Shown here: positions 19,969 through 30,826 of the stretch, piece after piece
Layout of the letters: every line of letters starts with the position of its first letter
Numbering within the stretch: position 1 is the first letter of the stretch
From: Porphyra umbilicalis
Taxonomy: Eukaryota > Rhodophyta > Bangiophyceae > Bangiales > Bangiaceae
Direction of reading: 5' to 3'
NCBI GenBank assembly: GCA_002049455.2
Contig: KV919118.1
Coordinates: 1-64,000, forward strand
DNA length: 64,000 nt
Notes under the pieces: model-generated
The model's input: the letters and a program-made list of their open reading frames with translations, nothing else
What the model was told of the DNA's origin: nothing
Databases searched by the model: none
Program-made: the position numbers and the translations under genes

Positions 19969-20515
19969 GGCGGCAGACGGCGGCGGCGCGGCGGCGGCCG
20001 ACGGCGGCGCCGACGCCGCGGGGGCTGGTGACGCGCCTTGCCCTCACGCGGTGGCGGATGCCCCCTCCCCCGCTCCTGTGGCCTGCTGTCTGCCGGCCGA
20101 CGCACTGCGGAACTCCTGGGACGGGTGGGCGGCGGCGGCAACCACAACGCCGCCGCGACCGGCGCCGCCGCGGGTGCTGACGGCTCCGCCGCCGCGTCCC
20201 CCCCGCCGTCAAGGCACTCGTCGCCTACGTGCTCGCCGCCGGGGAGGAGGACGCGGTGCTCGCCGCCCACGCGGCGTTTTTGGCCCACCGCTACGGCGCG
20301 GGAGCGGCGCAGCTGGGGGGCGGCCTCGACGTGCGCGCGCTGCTGTGGGGGCGCCGCGCCTACGCGGCGGCGTGGTCGGCCGCGGCTGGGGGGATGGGGG
20401 GGGGACCCCCGCCGGGGGTTGCGGCCCGCCGACGCGGCGGGCCGCAGGGGGGGGCGGGGGGGCGGCCGCCACTGCGGCCGCGGCGGCAGCGGCGTTGCGT
20501 GATCGACAATGTCAT
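18420..20515. repeat. GGC-rich low-complexity block with 200-bp tandem units
   Basis: Composition is almost entirely G and C, with long GGC/GCC runs (for example about 19,938-19,970), so all six frames look open. Units starting at 18639, 18839 and 19040 repeat each other; each begins GA[T/C]GTGC-like and ends with GGCGCGG and a G run. Spacings of 200 and 201 bp do not preserve a reading frame, which argues against a protein. To the right, Ala-rich plus-strand text persists to about 20,510 without a recognisable domain. Confidence 0.6.
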
Positions 20516-21996
20516 TTGACTGATATGGTTGGTCGCGTGTCAGTCATTGACTAGCACTAAATTGGATTAACAAATCTGCATCAGCTAAATAGTACTGAAA
20601 CATATGCCCAAAATCAGTGGTAAATATGTTCTGCAGGTTAGCCTGAAACCGGACAAACCGGTTAGCTATCCGTTTGCTTGGGTGTCCCCTTGGATCCACC
20701 GTATGACTCTCTTTGCAGCCCCCGTTGGCGACTTCTTGGCGACACAGCTCGCGCCTGTGTCGCCTCGAAGTTACCAAGAAGTAACCCGAACAAGCAAGTG
20801 GGAAGAACCGCCGACGATCGTGGTAGCCCTCCGCAGCGGCTGTGTGTGACGGCGTTCCTCCCAACGGGCTCGGGTTCTCCGTCACACAGATGCTTCCAGA
20901 CTCCTCTATGGTCATAGCTCTCGAACATGTAGCACACGTGGCCCGTCGCGACTGAAAATGCCGGAGATCTCCATCGGCAAGATCGAAGAACGCGGAGCCT
21001 CGAGGTCCACGCCTGCGACGCTTCATCGTTTCGTCATGCACTGTCTTTTTGACAGCCTCTTAACACGCAGAAGCGAAGTTCGCATCCCAGTAGCAGGCAC
21101 TTCAACGTATAGCATATCAACCGTATTCGCAGGGAGGCGCTCACGGGGCGGGTCTGTGGACGCTGTGACGTAAGACAAAGGCGTCAACAAATTCGAGAGC
21201 GCAGCCTCCGATGCCGCCTGTTGGCCAGGAGTGGTTCCGGAAGCCGAGGTGCCAGCTTGAGTGACTGCCACTCAACCCGACCGATGACAGAGGGGGGAGA
21301 CCCAAGCAGAATCGATACGGATCAGACCGGTCGAAGGACGATAGGACGCTCGCTACTGTGCCAAGTACGAACAGAAGCCGAGCAAACAGGTCTTCACGGA
21401 CTTCGGCTGTCCTGTGGCATGACAAGAGCCCAACACCGCTCAGCCGCGTGGGCTACATGCTCGCAAGAATCTGATGCGTCTCTATGCATAGAATCCTGAA
21501 GCTAGCCCCCTCCTCGAGCCGAACGAACCATCCGTGCAGCGTCCTACATCTTCGAGCGACGGACGATCGCAGAACTGGAACGTGCGCCGATCTCGAAAAC
21601 GAGCGACAGAAAAATCTCACAGACAATCCCAAAGATAGTCTGCTGCTCTGCTCGTCGATTGTTCCCACGGACTATCCACCGTGCAGTCCGCGTCTGATCC
21701 AAGGTCAGTTCGTAGGATTATCCCGGAGAACAAGACAGAAGTCGCCCGAGAAGAGTTCTCTGCATTTTCCAAAAGAAAGAACCTATACCAATCCTGTGAT
21801 GATTGTGGCGTGATATTGGGATCGTCCGTCGAAGAATGCTGGGTTGGTCTCCAACCCGGTGCTTGGGGGAGTGGGGGGGGTCTGGGGGGGGAAGGGGGGT
21901 TGCTCTATTGAGGCGTTGGTAAACGCGCTTTTCGCGCGTTTAAGGATTAGCCACGTGGATCAAGCGCGGCCACAGGATGAGCGCGGGTCCCATGAA
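20516..21996. other. Lower-GC stretch without recognised genes
   Basis: Composition drops sharply after 20,515. A minus-strand frame (21041-20544) contains text such as FVRFQANLQNIFTTDFGHMF that could be a decayed gene, but there is no domain and the frame is short. 21,840-21,900 already shows the G-rich tracts that lead into the minisatellite. Confidence 0.3.
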
Positions 21997-22001
21997 AAAC
22001 C

Positions 22002-22345
22002 GTGGGCGGGGAGGGGGGGGTCTGGGGGGAGAGTGGGCGGCCGCAGGCCGCCCCCTCCCCCCCCAGAACGGGGAAAATGGTAGGCCGCCGTCATAAAAAC
22101 AGTGGGCGGGGGGGGGGGGGTCTGGGGGGGGAGGGGGCGGCCGCAGGCCGCCCCCTCCCCCCCCAGAACGGAGAAAATGGTAGGCCGCCGCCATGAAAAT
22201 AGCGGGCGGAGGAGGGGGGGGTCTGGGGGGGGAGGGGGCGGCCGCAGGCCGCCCCCTCCCCCTTCAGAGCGGGGAAAATGGTAGGCGCGGCCGCAGGCCG
22301 CCCCCTCCCCCCCCAGAGCGGGGAAAATGGTATGCCACCGCCATG
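22002..22345. repeat. 100-bp hairpin minisatellite
   Basis: Units start at about 22002, 22102 and 22202 (GTGGGCGG or GCGGGCGG), followed by a truncated unit from about 22286. Each unit carries a G-rich arm, GCGGCCGCAGGCCGC, and the complementary C-rich arm, so it can fold into a near-perfect hairpin of roughly 19 bp. A spacer, GGGGAAAATGGTAGGCCGCC, follows each hairpin. Confidence 0.85.
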
Positions 22346-24195
22346 AGAACAGCGGGCGGGGGTGGGGTCGGTCGCAGGCCGTCTGCATCGATATAGGGCA
22401 TGGGGGGCTATCTCATGCGTTTTGGTACAATGTTTGGCATGTATGAGGTCAAAACAGCAACAGGGAGGGTTTATTTTGCTCGAGGTTGGCCGGGGCATCT
22501 TGCGCCGGCCAAGTCTCGGCTTTGTTTAGCATCACACGATCAAAAGGACGCTGAAAATAGTCCGAAGTTGACTTTGGACCGAAGACGCACCTGACCTTGG
22601 CACGGGTGCGCCCATCAAACCCTTCCCCGCCTGCGCCGAAGCGCTTTATTTGGGCGGGGAGGGGGGGTGCGTTCAAGGGACTATGGACGGTCGGCAGGCC
22701 CGCGCAGCAAACCAAGCCAAAACCAATGGGGCGTGGTGCAGTAGTGCAGAGGAGAACGATGGACGGATGGAAAGAAGAACCAAGAAGAAGCGAAGCGGGA
22801 CGACGAAAGCGCAAGCAACACGAGAGTCAGAATCAAGAACCTAGACACACAGACCACTCCATACCATTGGGGAAGGCACGTCACGAAAGAGGCACCGCAC
22901 ATACCAAAATGAACAAAAGAGCGCATCACGTACCGTGCAGAGCGTTGTCGGAAAAAGCAACACGGTCGCGCCGGACACAGCTGTCATTGCCACCGTCGCC
23001 AGGACGGCCGTCCCCTACACCCTGGTGCCCAAAGGCACCAGGCGCAAAAGCCGCCCGCTGTGTGACAAGCGGGTCGGCTGCGCGGTGGTGCCGGGCCCCC
23101 ACCCGCCACCAGTAAGAGCAGACCCACCAATGTCGCATTCCGCAAATATTGGAGCCACGTGTCTAACGTGGCTAAACGTGGCAGCGTATGCAGAAAGCAT
23201 CACACACAGCAATCAGTTCTATGCGGATCCGTCCACAAACGGAGGGTATCGACTTGTAAAACCGATAATATTCCACGATAAGTCCTTTCGAATAAAAATA
23301 ATCAGGGTACATAGGCCTTTCGTAATCTGGGGCCCCGGTCTCCATAGAGGGCCTCGATGTGGGCGTCGAGGCCATATTTCGAACGGATCCGAACCAATTT
23401 AGAGCCAATCTCATCGCTGGCACGACATGCTGGAGGACTCGGACGACCGCTGCGGTCACCACGTGTAGCCCCAATGATCCCGAATGATCGCATCTCGTTC
23501 TTGTCTGGAAGCGAGGGACGTCGTAGGCGGCGTGATTTTGCGGGAAACGTAGCCGCAGCACACGCGCAGGGGATTGAGGGCCTACAGGCGATCTGAAACG
23601 GCCGTAAGGACCTGCGAATGCTCGACCTCGAGAGTGAGCCACGCTGTTCAAATGTATTGACACCACCTGGCGCGTGCCCAGGCTCAGAAAACGAGGAGTG
23701 GAAGAGTCACGGCCGAGGAGGAGTGGAAAGAGAGTCATGGCCCGAGTCGAGCGCACACGACGACCCACGTGGCTCGCTCACAGCCATGCAGCGCTTTTTC
23801 CCACTATGTACACTGGACTGAGGCCCCGTCAGGGCCCACGGGGCCAACGAGGGTGGGAGCTCGCATGATCGGGCCGGACCCGCACTCGCGGGCCTGATTG
23901 GAGGAGATACACTGTGAGGTGGCCCCGTCAGGCGTGGTCGGGCTGGTGTCGCCGGGCTGCGCCCGCGTAAACGGGCCTGATTTGAGGGGGGGGGTGGGGG
24001 CCGCGCCACTGCCCTCCCCCTTTCGTCACCCGTGGCCCAGCCGACGGTCGCGACCGCACCCTCTCCCCACCGCGCCCACCGTCGTGGCGACCGCTCCCGA
24101 CCACCGTCGTCGTGCCCCCCACGTGCATTCACACCGTCGTGCTCACCGTCTTCTTCCCCCTGTGCTTTTTGTGGCCCATACCGGGCCCGCTCCCC
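22346..24195. other. Spacer between minisatellite and Harbinger transposase
   Basis: No gene was recognised. The stretch holds mixed-composition DNA with several short frames. GC-rich text with GGCCCCGTCAGGG and GGGCCTGATT motifs at about 23,820-23,990 could be near the left end of the Harbinger element, but I could not pair it with a right terminal repeat. Confidence 0.3.
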
Positions 24196-25725
24196 ATGGA
24201 TGCTGTGGCGGCTGCCGATGGCTCATTTTACGACGCTTTGGACGTGGCCGTGGTGCTTGGGTATGGGGCTGGCCTGCGCATCCGGAGGGCGCTGCTGACC
24301 GTGCGCGGGCGGGTGGAGAAGCTCCCGTTTGGTGGTTCTCGCCCTGGCCGACGGCCGAACCGGGACCGCAACTTTGACCTGGGCGCGTACTCTATCATGC
24401 GTGACTACTTTGGGGTCGGCGGGGAGCCGCCCGTCTACAGCTAGCGAGATTTTGAGAAGCGCAATCGCATGCCGCGAGCAATTTTCAAGCGGCTCTACAC
24501 GGCCGTGCGCAATGAGCCGTGGTGGCGACGCTCGATTAACGCGACTGGGCGGCTGCAGTCGTACCCCATCCAGAAGCTGCTGGCGGCGTTGCGGGTGTTG
24601 GGCTACGGGGAGCCGTACGACCGTCCCGACGAGTACTGCCGCCTGTCGCCGTCTACCATCGCGAAGGCAACCCGGCGCCTCACCAACCTCATCGTCGACA
24701 AGTGGGAGGCGACGTACCTGCGCCGCCCGACCGAAGACGAACTCAAGCACATCCTCACCCGCAACGCGGCCCGTGGCATGCCGGGCTGTATCGGTTCTAT
24801 TGACTGCACCCACTGGCAGTGGCTCAAGTGTCCCAAGGCTCTGGCCGGCCAGTACCATGACGGCAAGGGTAAGCGCTCCGTGGTGGTTGAGAGCATCTGC
24901 GATGAGGACACGTACATCTGGCACTTTTTTATTGGGGCTCCTGGGAGCTACAACGACATGAATGTGCTGGCGTGTTCACCCCTGATGCTTGACGTGAACG
25001 CGGGTGTGTGGCCGCCGCGGAACATCAACTATACACTGAACGGCCGTACCCGTCGCTTGCTTTATTACACGGCCGACCAAGGATATCCCGGGTATGCTTT
25101 GTTTGCAATGACCCACCCCAACCCGGTCACCCCCAAGCGGCGCGTGTACAACCGGCTGCAGAAGGCTGTCCGGAAAGACGCTGAGCGATTGTACGCCGTC
25201 ATGCCGTCGCGCTTCAACATCATTCTACGACCAGCACGCTTCACGACGGTATTGCGGATGATCAACACCGGAAAGGCGGTGGCCATCTTGCACAACATGG
25301 CCATTTAGTGCACGCGGAGCGATTTTTTGGCCCAACGGCGCATCGACGCGGCTGCAGAGGTGCGACAAGCTGTTGCTGATCTCCAAGAGCAGCGCCAAGG
25401 ACCGGGCAACGAAGAGTCGGAATGTGGGAGTCGTCAAGGACGTCCTGCTGCTGCTCGCGCTGCAAGTGAGCGCCAACCGGCGTTCTTTATTGACAATGGA
25501 CCAAGGGGCCCAGGTGCCTGGGGGCCACCGCAGCCCGCGGAGCATGAGGCCCAAGACGATATGGTGGAGACCGGCTCCGAGCAAGACGTGGTACCTGGCT
25601 CCCTGAGGTACACGAACGGGGCCGAGTGCGAGGCCAAGGACCGCGACGCTCACTTCGCGTTGCTCCACGACCTCTCTGAGCACATCTATGCGGACAGGGG
25701 CCGTCTACTGTTGCCCTACTGTTGA
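24196..25725 (+). pseudogene. PIF/Harbinger transposase with two in-frame amber codons
   Basis: From ATG 24196 the frame runs to TGA at 25723-25725, interrupted by TAG at 24442-24444 (PPVYS, stop, RDFEKRNRM) and TAG at 25306-25308 (LHNMAI, stop, CTRSDF). The catalytic DDE set of the Harbinger (Plant_tran/DDE_4-like) fold is intact: Asp in GSIDCTHWQWL (24802), Asp in GSYNDMNVLA (24955) and Glu in KDAERLYAVM (25183). The C-terminus HFALLHDLSEHIYADRGR matches the usual end of these transposases. It would cut and paste the element at TWA-type targets. Without the two stops the protein would be 509 residues, somewhat longer than a typical PIF transposase. No companion Myb/SANT gene is certain; the minus-strand ORFs at 26.8-28.7 kb are candidates. 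Confidence 0.9.
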
Positions 25726-26720
25726 TTTTGGCCAGCATTCCGGGGGCGTGTGTAGCGCGCGGCATACAACAAATGGTTTTTTTTTTCCCGCTGGGCAGGG
25801 TTTTTTTTTCCTTGACACACATGTCTTCATGTTTTGCCGTCGAGGGGATGACGCCGAGCGTGGGTGACCAGTCAATGATGGACAGGGTGACCGTGGCCAC
25901 TGTGTTCGTCGGGGCCGCAGTGCGAGCGTCAGCCCAGTATGTTGCCCGCAACGCCAGCGTCAGCCCAGTGCGTTAGCCGCAAGGCGAGTGTGAGCATAGT
26001 GCGTTGGCCGCACCACGAATGAAAAATAATGATACAAGTCTCCCTAGACACTTGTCAAGACAGCTGGATGAGACATTCGGACGGCCTTTGTGTGCCTTCG
26101 GCTTCGGGTTCCGGCCTTGTCTATTCCTCTTGGTGGTCCATGTGCCAGCGGCCATTGTATGGTTGCTGACATTCTGACGTTGCCTGGCGTGGCCTTCATC
26201 ATTTCTTAAGCCTCAGCTTAGCGCACTAGCCAGCCCCAACAACCCCTACGTCGCCCTACACCACATGTGGCCCATTCGTGGCCGCCTTCACCGCACCCCT
26301 TCGCCTCCCTCTTCCTCCCTCTGCCCGCCTCGCCTTTGCCTATTTCTGCCTCCCTTGGCCTGGACCTTCGACATGACCCATATTTCTCAAAGAGTACTTC
26401 TGTCGGCTTTGTCGTGTAGATGTCGGCCTAAAGAGATAGGCCATTTGCTGTACAGCGCTTGACGCAAAGGAAAGGCATCATCACGCAAAGAACATGCACA
26501 ATGCAAAGTGGTGGAGCAGGATAATGGAGAACGAGACACGAAAGAAAAGAAAAAGCAGGTAGAAAAAGCACAAGACACAAGTGATGCAGCGGATACTGCT
26601 GCCAGACACAAGGTATCACGCTCAGTGTGTTGATGCGGCCGCGACACGCGGCCGTCCTCTTGCGCGGCGCCGATCTGAGGGCCTTACCTTGGTCGTACGT
26701 GGAGTAGTCAATCCACCTGG
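25726..26720. other. Spacer
   Basis: Contains T-runs (about 25,770-25,810) and a small direct repeat of GTCAGCCCAGT around 25,930-25,975. No gene was recognised. A pyrimidine-rich tract lies at 26,290-26,360. Confidence 0.3.
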
Positions 26721-26807
26721 CCTGAGCCAAGGCCGGTGTTGAACGATGCCGCGGTCCCGGACGCGGTAGATGTCTTGGCGCGACCGCGTCGGCCTCGGCC
26801 GGCCACC

Positions 26808-27826
26808 TCAGCATCCAAGTCCTTGTCCATCAGGGGAACCGTCATTGCCCACGCCGCCGCTGATCCCTTCGTCGGCGCTGCCTCTCGTCAGGGCGCCTGC
26901 CACCAGCGCGGCGGCCGCGTCAGCGGCCGCCTCGACAGAAGTGGTCGGCTCGACCTGGGAGCCAACAGGAGTCGGTGGTGGCACTTGGTGGTGGTCGTCC
27001 CCCATGTCGTAGATCTCATCATCACTCTCGTTGTCGTAGGGAGAAGAACGCACCTGCTGAGAACGACGCGGCCGGCTGGACGTCGGTGGAGAAGGGGAGG
27101 CAGGCAAAGACAAAGTGGAACTGGAAGAGGAGGAAGTCACATCAGCAAAGCGCACCGTCCGCGTCCGCTTGCTCAATTGGCCGCGACCAGGGGCAGCACA
27201 GCGACCGCGTCCGCGGCCACGAACGGAAGCCCGACCACGGCCGCCACCACCGCGTGAGTTAGTAGCGTGCAAGTCCTCCTCCTCGTTGCCATTTAGATCA
27301 CCTTGGAGCTCAGAACGTCCACGGCGGCGCCGACGCCGCGGCTTGAACCACCACGGCCACGATGTGGCGGCCCCTCAGAGGACACCTCGAAGTCCCCGCC
27401 GTCTTGTGGGCGGCGCTCGTCCTTGTCCTTGTCCTCGGCCTGCTGCAGTCGCCGGCGCATCTCCAGCGCCCACCATCTGCGGCCGCACTCCGAGTTGACT
27501 GCCGTCGGAGTTGACCAGTCTGCTCGTCTCGCCCCGGTCGTGTTGAAATTCCAGCCGCCGACCTTGGTGACGCGGGCCGTGCGGGTGGCGCCACAACCGG
27601 TGCGATCTCGTCCGTCGGCGTCGGTTCTGCAACAGTATCCAGCGGTCCATCGTTGCAGGTGAAGTCGGCCGTGTGCTGGCCGTCCGCGTCGGCCATGTGT
27701 TGGCCAGACGTTGAAGAGGAAGAAGTAGATTACAATCGCCCTTGTTCTCGAGATTGGTTGCAGACGTCGACACGGGCAGCGCGGCCACAGTCACAGCGGC
27801 CGTCGCGAAAAAGTCGGCCAAGGCCG
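26808..27826 (-). pseudogene. Decayed RG-rich / SANT-like ORF, possible Harbinger partner
   Basis: Reading leftwards, frames change at about 27,570 and 27,330. An upstream piece (CNDGPLDTVAEPTPTDE) leads to VTKVGGWNFNTTGARRADW, then NSECGRRWWALEMRRRLQQ, whose tryptophan spacing and Cys-x-x-x-Trp-Trp resemble the third helix of Myb/SANT-like domains. An arginine/glycine-rich region (RGGGGRGRASVRGRGRGR) and an acidic segment (NESDDEIYDMGDD) follow. PIF/Harbinger elements usually carry a Myb/SANT gene, so this could be its remains. The domain call is weak and the frame changes could instead be unrecognised introns. Confidence 0.4.
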
Positions 27827-28690
27827 CTACTTGTCCCGAGGGAGAGGCAGTCGGCCCAACGCCTTGGGCTCCCACCAGACCGGCGGCTGGGGCAGATTGA
27901 GGTTGACCCAGAACTCCTCACGCCGGCCCTTGGAGTTAGGCAGCGTGAGACGGCGCTCCCAGCGCGGTGGCTTGGCTCGTGCGGCCTCCACCTCGGCCTC
28001 GCGCTGCTGGGCCAGTCGGTGCTGGTAGCCTTCCCAGTTGACGGTCTGCTCACGGCCCTTCTCGTCAGGGGGAATCCTGATCTCCTCCGGGGACGCCCAG
28101 GGGCAGGGGCACCACGGCGGGCACGTCACGTGCTCGCTGCCGACAGAAGCAGCGCACCGACACACAAAGCAAAAGCGGCGATGCGCACGCCGCTCCTCCG
28201 TGCGGCTATAAAACCCACGGTTCCCCTGCGGGATCCACGTCCACCCCCAGCCCGGCTGCGCGGCGGGCCGGACAGCCCACTGGCACGGGCAGGTGCTAGG
28301 GCACATTGCAACGTTGGCACTCACCCGCTGCGACCGCTTACAAAGGGTGCAGATGCTCCGTAGCCCCCGCTGCAGCTGCGACTTGGAGATGGTGGGGGCC
28401 CGGGGCCCATACCGCGCGCGCGGAGTGTACGCCGGGGAGTCGCCTCGGGTGCGACTGCGGGTCGTCTGCATCTCGGCCACCCCAGGTCCAGTGTCAGACA
28501 CCTCCGGCATCACCGCGGTAGCAGCAGGTCCCGCCGCACGACTCGGTGGTGAAGAAGCATCGTCGCCGCCAGTGTTGGAGCAGGTCGGCATAGGGGATGT
28601 GGGGTGTGGGCACGTCGCCCCTGCTGTGTCACGAGGGGCTGGCGCCGACGCCTCTGGGGCTACGCGTGGCGGCATCGGGGGCGGCGTCAT
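27827..28690 (-). CDS. Cys-rich protein with duplicated CX2CX12CX3CXC module
   Basis: ATG 28688-28690 starts a 287-codon frame ending at TAG 27827-27829. After a Pro/Ser/Thr-rich N-terminus (about 100 residues) there are two copies of one cysteine pattern: CTLC, 12 residues, CPSTCPCQW, and CFVC, 12 residues, CPPWCPCPW. They are separated by a basic linker (FYSRTEERRAHRR). The identical spacing suggests two zinc-binding modules created by duplication. A charged helix (GYQHRLAQQREAEVEAARAK) and WERRLTLPNSKGR follow. I know of no family with this spacing. The next frame downstream (27826-26808) is decayed or spliced; a transposon partner gene and a host gene are both possible. Confidence 0.55.
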   Translation of the reverse strand: MTPPPMPPRVAPEASAPAPRDTAGATCPHPTSPMPTCSNTGGDDASSPPSRAAGPAATAVMPEVSDTGPGVAEMQTTRSRTRGDSPAYTPRARYGPRAPTISKSQLQRGLRSICTLCKRSQRVSANVAMCPSTCPCQWAVRPAAQPGWGWTWIPQGNRGFYSRTEERRAHRRFCFVCRCAASVGSEHVTCPPWCPCPWASPEEIRIPPDEKGREQTVNWEGYQHRLAQQREAEVEAARAKPPRWERRLTLPNSKGRREEFWVNLNLPQPPVWWEPKALGRLPLPRDK

Positions 28691-28987
28691 ACGGAAACGA
28701 GGGGGGGGGTAGCCATGTGGCCGGCTCGGGTTGAGTTCGGAAAGAGCCGTAGGGAGTTGGTGGCTCCGCCGTTCCGCAAAACCACAGCCACAGCGACAGG
28801 TACGTGGCTAGGTCGCTACCGCTCGCAGTGTAGACACGATGGGAGGTGAGGCCGGTGACGGCCTGGAAATGACCGCGGTCAAAAAAAACGGCCGTCGCTC
28901 GCAAGCGGCCGACACAGAGGTAATGGCAGCGCAGCAGCTTGGCGGAGGCACATGAAAGCGCAAGGCCGCGTCCAGGCCTTCACAAGC

Positions 28988-29133
28988 GTCAGGGCGCTGA
29001 CGGCCCGCTGAAAGAGGCAGGGCGCTGACGGCCCCCTGCAAGTGGTGGCACACGGCAGGGCGCTGACGGCGCCCTGCGACCGGCCGGGCGCAGACGGCGC
29101 CCTGCGACCGGCCGGGCGCAGATGGCGCCCTGC
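28988..29133. repeat. 28-bp GGCGC-palindrome minisatellite
   Basis: Units 29058-29085, 29086-29113 and a partial unit to 29133 share GGGCGC[T/A]GACGGCGCCCTGC followed by GACCGGCC. Two diverged units lie to the left (from 28991). Each unit holds the self-complementary GGGCGC/GCGCCC pair. Confidence 0.7.
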
Positions 29134-30826
29134 ACGAGGCTTGCGACCCCTAGGCCAGAGCGCGACAGAGAGGGGTTGGGCCCCAACTCGGGCCCGGTGA
29201 AGGAGGGTGTGGCTCACTGAGGGCCCAGGGCAGAGGGGGTGTGAGTCAGAGGCCCGAAACGAGGCGTGCAGGCACAATGAGATTGGGCCAGACGAGGCTG
29301 GGAAATCTCTTTCCAGGCCCGGGAACAAGCGACACGCCGTCGAGAGGCCTTTCAGAGGGTGCTGTCCGATCTCACGAGAGAGGGTGCTCGCCTCGTGTGC
29401 CTCAGATTTTGTGTCACGCAATCCGGATTGCATGTTCTGCCTCAGTTTACACTGCGATCGTCTGAGCCCCTTTCAGGAAGGATCGGAAGCCCCGCCCGAC
29501 AGCTTGGCTGTCGAGCTCGAGCCAGCCTGTCTAGGTGTGCGATCTTTAAATTGTCCACGAGCAGCGCAGATGGCCACCCTGACAGGGATGCGTAATGGGC
29601 CCGAGAGACAGTGGTGAATCACGTGAAGGCATATGATGTTGGCATTCCTTGCTGTGCTTGCAGCGCCTCCGTAGACAGTGGCTCCACGCGGAAAACAGAA
29701 ATCACTTTACGTGGGCCGACCGAGCAGGGCCAGCCACACGTGTAAAGCGTCTGTCAACTGTGCGGAGATATCTGTGTGCAGGTTGTGGCGTGCCGCCATG
29801 CGGCGCCTCGCCAATCGCGTCGGGCCCGCTGTGTCAGTGAAAATCAGAGTGGCACAGGAGCCTATGGCCTCACCAAGAGCCCATTCGGTGCCACCAAAAA
29901 AGGCCTTGGCCACGCCTCACGCTTCCCTCAACGCACGGGTCGAAATCGGACGCGGTGGCGCCCAAACGCCCAGCTGTCGACGCACTCTTTTATCCCTGCG
30001 GCCGATCAGAACCGCCGCTGACAGCCATGTACGTACGGACCGCCAACCATACCGGGCCACCCGCAGCCACGCGGCCGGGCAACCTGCTGCCACACGCGTA
30101 CGTGTCTCCATCGCTCATGATCCCGAGGCTGGGCATCCAGATCCCGCGACGCGCCATTTTGCGTGGCATGATTAATCGGCGTTTTTATTGGACAGCTGTG
30201 CCCGATATTGGAAGGTGAGATCCACGAAACGGAAGGAGTGCGAAACGGTGGCACTGATGCCTCCCGCTGAAAACCCTGAAAATTCTCAATGCGATGATGC
30301 ACCAGGCGAGAGACACGCTCGTGCGGGTAGGTGCCTCCCAAGCCACGCGTCTGACTCAGTCTCCGCCATATATCGAGCACTAGTCCTGCGCCAAGGAGCA
30401 ACTGTCTCCCTGGGAGCCGATGAGCAAAAAGAGCCTGCCATCAAGCCACTGCAAAAAAAAAGAGATGGCGCTCTCGGGCCAAGTGGAGGTCTCGCATGCT
30501 CCTCGCGACAATGTCCCGACCCGACGCCTCCATCGCATGTGAAGAAGATGCCACGCGCGCGCGACTGTTTTTGAGGCAAAGCCATAACACATGGAAAACG
30601 AACGCATTATGCCCACGCCCTCATGACAGAGAGAACTATCATGTGACGGCGCCAGCATCACCGCGGCCGCCACGTACGAGCGGCCCGGCCAACCTCTTCA
30701 GGGCGGCCGCGTCGTACAGGCGGCCGCCCAACACTCCCCATTGCGGCCAAGTCATACAAACGGTGCCGCGCTACCCTCCCCGCTGCTCACCAAGTTCATA
30801 GACGGACCCCTCAAAGTCACCCCGAG
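29134..30826. other. Spacer without recognised genes
   Basis: Only short frames with no domains. Composition is mixed, with no long repeat noticed apart from scattered GGCC-rich words. Confidence 0.3.

Noticed and set aside
18602-20212. Long Arg/Pro-rich minus-strand and Ala-rich plus-strand frames of about 535 codons
   Set aside because: Pure GGC/GCC composition removes stop codons in every frame; internal 200/201-bp repeats do not keep a frame.
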